From assembly GCA_019745075.1 (NCBI GenBank), contig JAIETR010000052.1, positions 1-46,800 of the forward strand: DNA of 46,800 nt. Direction: 5' to 3'. Origin of the DNA: Qipengyuania sp. (GTDB lineage: Bacteria; Pseudomonadota; Alphaproteobacteria; Sphingomonadales; Sphingomonadaceae). A program made the translations under genes and the position numbers. Numbering within the stretch: the first letter of the stretch is position 1; each line of letters starts with the position of its first letter. This document shows positions 1-6,557 of the stretch, in pieces. The notes beneath the pieces are model-generated. The model did no database searches. It was given only the letters and a program-made list of their open reading frames with translations, and was not told the DNA's origin.

Positions 1-164
1 GACCCGTGGTGAGGCCTATCGCCCGCAGGCCGCGGTCGCCTGAAAGTCAACCCCATTCGAATTGGTAGCGGCAGTCGCACCGAGCCGCGGCTATGCTGTG
101 GTTCGGTCACCCGCAGGAGGGGAGCGTTTACGATGAGGATCGCTCGGCCGATCATGGCCGTCAA

Positions 165-1063
165 TCATCGTCCCAGGGGCGTGTGGCTCTGCGACAGCGA
201 AGGCAGTGCAGCTCGGGCGCCATGGATGAGCAAGGTGCGCAAGTAGGTGTTGCCGCGTTTTTGAGATGCCGAGCAACCGGGGCTTGCCGCCGGCGGTGTG
301 TTGTCGAGGGACCAGTCCCAGCCAGGCCCCAAGATCCCGAGCTTTGGCGAAGCTGCTTGCGTCGCCCACGGCCGCGATCAGAGCCGTCGCGTTCAAAACC
401 CCGACGCCGGGAATGGATGTCAGCCTTCGTGCGGCGGCATCATTGCGCGCCAGTTTGATGAACTCGCCGTTCAGCGCTTCAATCCTGGCATCGAGATCGC
501 GCCGTTCGGTGCGCAGTTCGCCCACCAGTAGCCGCAAGCACGGTGAGAATGTCGTGTCCTCATCGGCCAGCATGCCATCGATACCCAGTTCCAGCTTGCG
601 GCGCCCGAGCGGGAAGATCGTCCCGCGCTCAAGCAGGATCGCCCGCAACTGGTTGATCAGGCTCCTGCGCTCGGCCACGAGGCGCGACCGGACCCGGTGG
701 AGAGTCTGAGTGTCCAACTGCTCCTGGGTCGTGAGATCGACGAAGCGCATCGTCGGACGCGAGGCCGCCTCCGCGATCCCCTCGGCATCGCGATCATCGT
801 TCTTCTGCGCTCTTACATAAGGGGCGCACGTACTCTGGCGACATAAGCCGGATCCGGTGTCCGTGCGCGATATACAAGCGCCCCAGATGATGGGCGCCAC
901 AGCATGCCTCCATAGCGACCACGCAAGCTGGCAGCTTGGCGACATAATCGATCAGCATCTGGCGCCGCATCGACCGGGGTACAACCACTGCACCGGCCGC
1001 ATCCACGCCCACCACACTGCAGGCATTCTTGCCCAGATCGACGCCAAGGATCACAATAGACAT
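165..1063 (-). pseudogene. IS110-family transposase, frameshifted
   Basis: IS110-family transposases are DEDD recombinases. The N-terminal part reads MSIVILGVDLGKNA (the GVDLGK motif of the RuvC-like domain). The middle and C-terminal parts include KNDDRDAE and a Transposase_20-type segment SIPGVGVLNATALIAAVG with GAWLGLVPRQ. No single frame carries all of it. Near 822 the sequence reads CCCTTATG where the family reading needs CCCTATG, and near 264 a run of five A replaces the four needed to continue as KRGNTYLRTLLIHGARAAL. After GARAALPSLSQSHTPLGR a TGA at 165-167 stands where tryptophan would let the reading continue as LTAMIGRA. So there are two one-base insertions and one nonsense change. 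Start ATG at 1061-1063. The element probably runs on beyond the left edge. Inactive unless frameshifting restores it. Confidence 0.88.
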
Positions 1064-1136
1064 CGGTCCGTTCCTTTTCCTTCTCAAGCACCGCCATCAT
1101 ATCCGATGCCGGGGGAAAGCGGGGGGCCATCCCATA

Positions 1137-1762
1137 AGGACGATCTACGCCAGCGAGCAGGATCGGCCGGATGTTGCCGCCGCCCGCGACATCTGGCGGG
1201 CGGCGCAGGCCGGGCTCGACTTCAACTCGCTGGTGTTCATCGACGCGACCGGCACCACCACCAGCATGGTGCGCACACATGACAGGGGTCGCGAGGGCAA
1301 GCCGCTCTTCGGCCAGGCGCCGCACGGTCACTGGATGACTTCGACGTTCGTGGCCGGGCTCCAGAACGACGGCATCCTCGCGCCGATGCCGATCAACCGG
1401 CCGATGACCGGCATCATCTTCCGGCAGTGGCTCGTCGAGCACCTGATCCCCGAAATGCAGCCCGGCAGCATCGTCGTCTGCGACAACCTGCCGGCGCACA
1501 AGGTGGCCGGCATCCGGCAATGCCTCGAGGAAGCCGGAATGGGGTTGCTCTACCTCCCGCCCCCCGCCTTCGCGGGGGCAGGCTCTACAGTCCCGACTTC
1601 AACCCGATCGAACAGGTCTTCGCCAAGCTCAAAGCACTCCTTCGACGTGCTGCGCCCCGCTCGTTCAACGCCATATGCGATGCGCTCAAGGCCATCCTCG
1701 ATCGCTTCAGACCAGCCGAATGCGTAAACTACCTCCGCCACTCCGGCTACGTGCAAACCTGA
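1137..1762 (+). pseudogene. IS630-family transposase, 5'-truncated and frameshifted
   Basis: This is the C-terminal DDE domain of an IS630-type transposase. Recognisable pieces are TIYASEQDRPDVAAAR, LVFIDATGTTTSMVR (first Asp), PHGHWMTSTFVAGL, IVVCDNLPAHK (second Asp), and in another frame YSPDFNPIEQVFAKLKALLRR (the final Glu) and ECVNYLRHSGY before the TGA at 1760-1762. The N-terminal helix-turn-helix half is absent: homology begins abruptly next to the 5' flank of the IS110 element. Between LLYLPP and YSPDFNP a hairpin sequence of about 23 extra bases (around 1561-1584) shifts the frame. The stop lies only 12 bp from the stop of the convergent acyl-CoA dehydrogenase. Remnant, not functional. 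Confidence 0.85.
1561..1578. repeat. Small palindrome inserted in IS630 transposase
   Basis: Perfect hairpin with arms CCCCCGC and GCGGGGG and a CTTC loop. It sits where the IS630 reading frame would otherwise run CTCCCGCC to CTACAGTCCC without a break. The net extra length is about 23 bases, so the frame is lost. It looks like a small intergenic palindromic repeat that landed inside a coding sequence. Its class is not identified. Confidence 0.7.
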
Positions 1763-1774
1763 GCGAGTCTGACT

Positions 1775-3493
1775 CTAGCCTGCGAGCTCCTCGGCGGAGG
1801 GGCCGTAGAGCCCGGCGGCGCCGGCCAGCGCCGGTTCGCACAACCCCCGCGCCTCGGGCACGATGCGCTCGAGGAAGAACGCGGCGCTCGCCGCTTTCGC
1901 CTTGGGCGGGGCCTCGTCGAACGAGCGCAGCTGGCGCAGTAGCTGCCAGCCCGCCACCGCCACCGCGAGCATGGTGCAGAAGGCTACGCTGCCCGCGAGG
2001 CGGTCGTCGATGCTGGCGCGACCGCGCATCCATTGCGCCACCGCGCGGCAATCGACCGCCAATGCGCGCAGCTGGAGCTCGTCGCCGCTGGCCCGCTCGA
2101 TGTCGGCGATCAGCCCGAGCACCGCCTCGCCGTTCTCGAGCCCGAGCTTGCGGGTGACGAGATCGGCGGCCTGGATGCCATTGGTGCCTTCGTAGATCGG
2201 GGCGATGCGCGCGTCGCGGTAATGCTGCGCGGCGCCGGTCTCCTCGACGAACCCCATGCCGCCATGGACCTGCACGCCGAGGCTGGCGACCTCGACTCCC
2301 ACGTCCGTGCCCCAGGCCTTGAGCAGCGGCACCAGCAGCTCCGCGCGCGCGCCCGCGGCGGCGTCGCCGAGCGTGCCGCGATCGATCTGCCCGGCGGTGT
2401 AGTAAAGCAGCGCCCGCGCGCCCTCGGTCAGCGCCTTCATCCGGAGCAGCATGCGGCGCACGTCGGGATGCTCGACGATCGCCGCGGGTCTCCCCTCACG
2501 CGTCCCCTGAACGCGTTCGCGGGCATAGGCGACCGCCTGCCGCGTCGCCCGCTCGCCGATCTGCACGCCCTGGTTGCCGACATTGACGCGCGCATTGTTC
2601 ATCATCGTGAACATCGCCGCGAGCCCCCGGTTCTCCTGTCCGACCAGCTCTCCGACGCAGGCGTTGTCGTCGCCGAAACTCATCACGCAGGTTGGCGAGG
2701 CGTGGATGCCGAGCTTGTGCTCGAGGCTGACCGCGCGCAGATCGTTGCGCGGGCCCAGGCTACCATCGGCATTCACGAGATATTTCGGCACCACGAACAG
2801 CGAGATGCCGCGGCTCCCCTCGGGCGCGCCGGGCAGTCGGGCGAGCACCAGGTGGACGATGTTCTCGGCCAGCTCGTGATCGCCCCAGGTGATGAAGATC
2901 TTGGTCCCGGCGATGCGATACCGGCCGGCGTGCTCACCCCGCGCGATGGGCTCGGCAGTGGTGCGCAGCGCGCCGAGATCGCTCCCGGCCTGCGGCTCGG
3001 TGAGATTCATCGTCCCCGACCATGCGCCGCTCACCAGCTTCGGGAGATACGTCGCCCGCTGCGCCGCGCTGCCGTGATGCGCCAGCGCCTCGATCGCCCC
3101 GACCGAGAGGATCGGCAGCAGGGTGAAGGCCATGTTCGCGGTGCCGAGGTTCTCGAGCACATTGCAGGCGAGCGTGAAGGGCAGGCCCTGTCCGCCGAAT
3201 TCGCCCGGACCGGCAATGGCGTTCCAGCCCTGCTCGACATAGGCGGCATAGGCCTCGGCAAAGCCGTCGGGGAGGCGCACCTGGCCGTTCTCGAGCCGGG
3301 CACCCTCGAGATCGCCCACGCGGTTGAGCGGCGCGAACTCGCCCGCCGCGAACCGACCCACACCATCGACTACGGCTTCGACCACGTCGGCTTCGGCGGC
3401 GGCGAAGCGTTCGTGCCGCGCCAGCTCCTCGATCCCGGCATTGACACGGATCGCGAGCAGCTGGTCGGCGGTGGCGGGAGTGAAAGGAGTCAC
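1775..3493 (-). CDS. Acyl-CoA dehydrogenase (DmdC/FadE-like, long form)
   Basis: FAD-dependent alpha,beta-dehydrogenation of an acyl-CoA, in fatty-acid or methylmercaptopropionyl-CoA-type catabolism; the exact substrate is not readable. At 572 aa it is longer than classic short/medium-chain dehydrogenases and matches the DmdC-like group with an extra C-terminal helical domain. Visible signatures are TEPQAGSDLGALRT and KIFITWGDHE in the middle domain, and GVQVHGGMGFVEETGAAQHYRDARI followed by the catalytic-base motif IYEGTNGIQ with Glu at about residue 435. It is divergent from the Sua5-type gene with about 50 bp between start codons, so the promoters share that gap. The stop codon lies at the edge of the IS630 remnant; little or nothing of the C-terminus seems lost. 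Confidence 0.9.
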   Translation of the reverse strand: MTPFTPATADQLLAIRVNAGIEELARHERFAAAEADVVEAVVDGVGRFAAGEFAPLNRVGDLEGARLENGQVRLPDGFAEAYAAYVEQGWNAIAGPGEFGGQGLPFTLACNVLENLGTANMAFTLLPILSVGAIEALAHHGSAAQRATYLPKLVSGAWSGTMNLTEPQAGSDLGALRTTAEPIARGEHAGRYRIAGTKIFITWGDHELAENIVHLVLARLPGAPEGSRGISLFVVPKYLVNADGSLGPRNDLRAVSLEHKLGIHASPTCVMSFGDDNACVGELVGQENRGLAAMFTMMNNARVNVGNQGVQIGERATRQAVAYARERVQGTREGRPAAIVEHPDVRRMLLRMKALTEGARALLYYTAGQIDRGTLGDAAAGARAELLVPLLKAWGTDVGVEVASLGVQVHGGMGFVEETGAAQHYRDARIAPIYEGTNGIQAADLVTRKLGLENGEAVLGLIADIERASGDELQLRALAVDCRAVAQWMRGRASIDDRLAGSVAFCTMLAVAVAGWQLLRQLRSFDEAPPKAKAASAAFFLERIVPEARGLCEPALAGAAGLYGPSAEELAG

Positions 3494-3543
3494 GCAGGGG
3501 CTTTCCGGTAGCTTTGTAGAGCCCGCGAATATACCGCCCCGGC

Positions 3544-4473
3544 ATGACCGGCAAATACGCTACGGAACGGCTTTCCGCCGATGCGGCGGGGATCGCGCGC
3601 GCGGCCGGACTTTTGCGCGCGGGCGGGCTGGTCGCCGTGCCGACCGAGACGGTCTACGGCCTCGCCGCGCGCGCCGACAGCGATGCGGCGGTTGCCCGCA
3701 TCTATTCCGCCAAGGGGCGGCCGGCGTTCAATCCGCTGATCGTGCATGTCGCCTCGCTCGCCGAGGCGGAAGCACTGGCCGAATTTCCCGCTCGCGCGCG
3801 CGCGCTCGCAGCCGCGCATTGGCCCGGGCCCTTGACGCTGGTCCTGCCGCGGCGGCGCGACGCCACGCTTGCCGCCGCGGTCAGCGCCGGGCTGCCGACG
3901 ATCGCGCTGCGTTGGCCTGCGCATCCGGCGATGCGCGCGGTGATCGCGGGTGTGGGCGCGCCGCTGGGCGCGCCGAGCGCCAACCGCAGCGGCTTCGTCA
4001 GCCCGACCACGGCGGAGCATGTGTTGGCGACGCTCGATGGCCGGATCGATGCCGTGCTCGACGACGGCGCTTGCCCTGCGGGCCTGGAATCGACCATCGT
4101 GGCGGTTCGTGGAGACGGCCGCCTCGATGTTCTCCGCCCTGGACCCATCGTCCTCGATGCGGATGCCGAGCCGAGCGGTGCGATCGAGGCGCCGGGCCAG
4201 CTGGCGAGCCATTATGCACCGGGAAAGCCGCTGCGTCTCGGCGCCGACGGTGCCCGCGACGGGGAGTTTCTGATCGGTTTCGGGGCGGTCGGGGGCCATT
4301 GCATGCTGTCGGCGAACGGCGACCTGGACGAGGCCGCCGCGCGGCTCTACGCCTGCCTGCACCAGGCGGCGCGCTCGCCGCACCCGCGCATCGCGGTGGC
4401 GGCGATTCCCGATGAGGGCGTCGGTATCGCGATCAACGACCGGTTGCGACGCGCGGCGGCTCCGGCCGATTAG
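3544..4473 (+). CDS. sua5: L-threonylcarbamoyladenylate synthase (Sua5 type)
   Basis: Makes threonylcarbamoyl-AMP from threonine, bicarbonate and ATP for the t6A37 modification of ANN-decoding tRNAs; cytosolic. The YrdC/Sua5 fold covers roughly residues 15-200, with VPTETVYGLAARA, the KGRP nucleotide-binding segment at 57-60 followed by NPLIVHV, WPGPLTLVL, and GAPSANRSG. A linker ending in APGQLASHYAPGKP leads into a smaller Sua5 C-terminal domain that ends in AINDRLRRA. The length of 309 aa fits the two-domain Sua5 form rather than the single-domain TsaC form. The gene's TAG overlaps by 4 bp the stop codon of the convergent small lipoprotein gene. Confidence 0.93.
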   Translation: MTGKYATERLSADAAGIARAAGLLRAGGLVAVPTETVYGLAARADSDAAVARIYSAKGRPAFNPLIVHVASLAEAEALAEFPARARALAAAHWPGPLTLVLPRRRDATLAAAVSAGLPTIALRWPAHPAMRAVIAGVGAPLGAPSANRSGFVSPTTAEHVLATLDGRIDAVLDDGACPAGLESTIVAVRGDGRLDVLRPGPIVLDADAEPSGAIEAPGQLASHYAPGKPLRLGADGARDGEFLIGFGAVGGHCMLSANGDLDEAAARLYACLHQAARSPHPRIAVAAIPDEGVGIAINDRLRRAAAPAD

Positions 4474-4805
4474 CGCTTGGGGTCGGGCTCGGCTGGAATG
4501 CTCGGCAGAACCGCCTGGATCTCGGCATAGGTCGCGCGCGCCTCGGCGCAGGCTTCCGCGCTGCCCTCGTCGCATCTGGCGCGCTGTTTGGCATAGGCGC
4601 GCTCGAGCTTGCCGAGCTGTTCCTCGCGGCGGCGGATCTCGCGGCCGCGGTTCTCGTCGGATTCGGACTGGCTGGTGGTGGCGAGATCGACCGCCTTCGC
4701 CCCCGCGCGCACCGGAAGCGTGGCGACATCGACCAGCGTCTTGGCGACGCAGCCCGGCAGCATCAGGCTCGCCGAAGCGAGCAGGAGGAGAGCAAAGCCG
4801 CGCAT
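4470..4805 (-). CDS. Small putative lipoprotein with charged helical body
   Basis: 111-aa protein of unrecognised family. A signal peptide MRGFALLLLASASLMLPGC ends in a lipobox with Cys19, so the mature protein should be lipid-anchored in the envelope. The body (about residues 40-100) is rich in Glu, Arg and Ala (ESDENRGREIRRREEQLGKL) and is probably helical or coiled-coil, with two further cysteines in ARCDEGSAEACAEA. The start codon is preceded directly by a perfect palindrome (4806-4823) that contains the Shine-Dalgarno-like AAAGGGG. It converges with the Sua5 gene. No function can be assigned. Confidence 0.82.
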   Translation of the reverse strand: MRGFALLLLASASLMLPGCVAKTLVDVATLPVRAGAKAVDLATTSQSESDENRGREIRRREEQLGKLERAYAKQRARCDEGSAEACAEARATYAEIQAVLPSIPAEPDPKR

Positions 4806-4823
4806 GCGAAAGGCCCCTTTCGC
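4806..4823 (-). promoter_or_regulatory. Hairpin covering the ribosome binding site
   Basis: The 18 bases GCGAAAGGCCCCTTTCGC are a perfect palindrome that abuts the ATG of the small lipoprotein gene. On the mRNA (minus strand) the purine-rich SD-like segment AAAGGGG lies inside the stem, so folding would hide it. Seen directly in the sequence; a regulatory role is inference. Confidence 0.45.
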
Positions 4824-5072
4824 GGCGAGGCATAATCCGGGCCGGTTAGCGGGCGATGAATTATCCCGCCGGTTTTAGCGCCTCCGGGGCAGGCGGAGCC
4901 TCGGGCGCGGCAAGCGTGAATGCCGCCAGCAATCCCGGCGAGGCGGACTCGTGACATGCAGAGGGCGCCTTCGGCTGGAACGACGTCGCGGGGCTTCGGC
5001 CGATTATGCGGCCCGCATCCGGTACTGTCGTCCACGACTATAGCCAATTGATGCAACACGGGTACCGACAGC
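4824..5072. other. Intergenic stretch without recognised gene
   Basis: Between the small lipoprotein and the carD terminator. Open frames here have no family motif or convincing start and are probably shadows of high GC. The only local structure I see is a short CTCCG/CGGAG inverted repeat near 4882-4900. The promoter of the lipoprotein gene is presumably in this stretch, but I could not place it. Confidence 0.5.
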
Positions 5073-5100
5073 AAAAAGGGCCGCCCTCGCGGGCGGCCCT
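5073..5100 (-). terminator. Rho-independent terminator of carD
   Basis: Perfect 10-bp stem AGGGCCGCCC / GGGCGGCCCT with a TCGC loop (5077-5100). On the minus strand it is followed by a run of T (complement of AAAAA at 5073-5077). It lies 23 bp past the carD stop codon, the expected place for an intrinsic terminator. Confidence 0.88.
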
Positions 5101-5123
5101 CGATGTCTGCCGATCGGTTCCGC

Positions 5124-5657
5124 TCAGGCGTCTTCGGCGGTTTCGTAATACTGCGGCGCGTGCTCGCGCAGCACGCCTAGGATTTTCTCGAGCGCGGCCG
5201 GCTCGTCGGTCTTCTCCATCGCCGCGAGTTCGCGCGCGAGGCGGCTGGCGGCGGCTTCGAAGATCTGGCGCTCGGAATAGCTCTGCTCGGGCTGGTCCTC
5301 GGGGCGGAACAGGTCGCGCGTCACCTCGGCGATCGACACGAGGTCGCCCGAGTTGATCTTGGCTTCGTATTCCTGCGCCCTGCGGCTCCACATGGTCCGC
5401 TTGACCTTGGGCTTGCCCTTGAGGGTTTCCATCGCTTCCTTGAGCGTCTTGTCGCTCGACAGCTTGCGCATGCCGATCGCCTCGACCTTGTTGACCGGAA
5501 CGCGCAGCGTCATGCGCTCCTTCTCGAAGCGCAGGACATAGAGATCGAGCTTCATGCCGGCGATCTCCTCGCTCTGCAGCTCGATCACCCGGCCCACGCC
5601 GTGCTTGGGATAAACCACGTAATCACCAACGTCGAAGGCATCGGCCTTGCTCGCCAT
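5124..5657 (-). CDS. carD: CarD family transcriptional regulator
   Basis: CarD binds the RNA polymerase beta subunit and stabilises the open promoter complex. The N-terminal RNA-polymerase-interaction domain is seen as FDVGDYVVYPKHGVGRVIEL followed by LYVLRFEKERMTLRVPVNKV. The helical C-terminal domain contains KRTMWSRRAQEYEAKINSG and SYSERQIFEAAASRLARELA. I chose the ATG at 5657 (177 aa) over an upstream in-frame start because MASKADAFDVGDY is the family-like beginning and AAGGATG lies about 6 bp before it. It is downstream of fdxA, with a candidate promoter in between, and ends in a strong terminator. Confidence 0.94.
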   Translation of the reverse strand: MASKADAFDVGDYVVYPKHGVGRVIELQSEEIAGMKLDLYVLRFEKERMTLRVPVNKVEAIGMRKLSSDKTLKEAMETLKGKPKVKRTMWSRRAQEYEAKINSGDLVSIAEVTRDLFRPEDQPEQSYSERQIFEAAASRLARELAAMEKTDEPAALEKILGVLREHAPQYYETAEDA

Positions 5658-5835
5658 GCTCGCATCCTTTCGTCGGGCTGGGGCCGCGCGCCGCACTGTA
5701 ATCCATTTGTCGCGGCCGACGGGGGAGAGCCGCGCGGAAATCGGTCCGGAGGGGGTGGCGGGTTGTCCTGCCCTTTCAGCGTTACATACCGCACCGGATG
5801 CATGCGACGGGTTCGCATACCGGAACGGGACTCAC

Positions 5836-5873
5836 ATTATATAGCACGAAAGCAAGAAGATTGCGACTCGCAA
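5836..5873 (-). promoter_or_regulatory. Candidate carD promoter with operator-like palindrome
   Basis: On the minus strand a perfect TATAAT lies at 5836-5841. About 20 bp upstream of it, covering the expected -35 position, is the perfect 13-bp palindrome TTGCGACTCGCAA (5861-5873). No good -35 hexamer is visible, which would fit an activator- or repressor-dependent promoter. The distance to the carD ATG is about 180 bp, so the leader is long. Confidence 0.4.
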
Positions 5874-5901
5874 TTGTAACGGCGCGCCAAGCGGGCCTTC
5901 G

Positions 5902-6240
5902 TCAGTCGCCCTCGCCGGGTTCCGGAGTGAAATAGGCCTCGAACTTGCCGTCCTCGCCTTTATGCTCGTCGGCGTCGGCGGGAGGATCCTTCTTCTGCGT
6001 GATGTTGGGCCATTCGGCGGAATATTTGGTGTTGAGCTCGAGCCATTGCTCGAGCCCGTCCTCGGTGTCGGGCAGGATCGCCTCGGCCGGGCATTCGGGC
6101 TCGCAGACACCGCAGTCGATGCATTCGCTGGGGTTGATCACCAGCATGGTCTCGCCTTCGTAGAAGCAATCGACCGGGCACACCTCGACGCAATCGGTGT
6201 ATTTGCATTTGATGCAGGCGTCGGTGACGACATAGGTCAT
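5902..6240 (-). CDS. fdxA: Seven-iron ferredoxin FdxA
   Basis: Small soluble electron carrier with one [3Fe-4S] and one [4Fe-4S] cluster. Of 112 aa, the first 60 hold the ligand pattern: cysteines at 9, 12, 17 and 21 (followed by Pro), 25, and then [12 protein letters not shown] at about 40-51. The C-terminal part is acidic ([18 protein letters not shown]), typical of the alphaproteobacterial FdxA type. The ATG overlaps the stop of the S4 gene by ATGA, so the two are translationally coupled. The order S4 protein - fdxA - carD is recurrent in alphaproteobacteria. Confidence 0.95.
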   Translation of the reverse strand: MTYVVTDACIKCKYTDCVEVCPVDCFYEGETMLVINPSECIDCGVCEPECPAEAILPDTEDGLEQWLELNTKYSAEWPNITQKKDPPADADEHKGEDGKFEAYFTPEPGEGD

Positions 6241-6548
6241 GGGCGGGCAAGTCCCTCGGGGCCGGATTGTTCCGCCGCGCCTATGTCGGTTTGGTCGCCG
6301 TGGTCAAGCATCCGGTAGCAGTCCCGGGCCTCGCTCGCGGGGCCGCGCCGCTGCGGTAACGCCAGCACCTCGACCAGGCGCACCGCAGGTCCGAGCGCCA
6401 GCGTCAGCACATCCCCCACCATGACGTCCTGGCTGGGGCGCATCACCCGCACGCCGTTGCGGCGCAGATGGCCCTCGCGCACCAGCCGGGCGGCGAGCGT
6501 ACGGGTCCGCATGAAGCGCAAATTGCACAATAGTCGGTCGATCCGCAT
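6237..6548 (-). CDS. S4-domain RNA-binding protein (Hsp15-like)
   Basis: 103-aa protein. The S4 RNA-binding domain fills about residues 1-60: [20 protein letters not shown], then [21 protein letters not shown]. By family it binds structured RNA, in the case of Hsp15 the stalled 50S subunit; the target here is unknown. It follows the helicase remnant by 9 bp and overlaps fdxA by 4 bp, so it belongs to the same minus-strand operon. The C-terminal tail is long and lacks recognisable motifs. Confidence 0.87.
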   Translation of the reverse strand: MRIDRLLCNLRFMRTRTLAARLVREGHLRRNGVRVMRPSQDVMVGDVLTLALGPAVRLVEVLALPQRRGPASEARDCYRMLDHGDQTDIGAAEQSGPEGLARP

Positions 6549-6557
6549 CGCAATTGC

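Noticed and set aside
813-1520. Programmed frameshifting between the IS110 frames
   Set aside because: Family members are normally single-frame, and an additional nonsense codon is present; decay is simpler.
2033-3511. Plus-strand frame of 492 codons
   Set aside because: Antisense to the acyl-CoA dehydrogenase; no family features.
4763-5074. 103-codon minus-strand frame upstream of the small lipoprotein
   Set aside because: No signal, motif or good ribosome binding site; composition of random GC-rich DNA.
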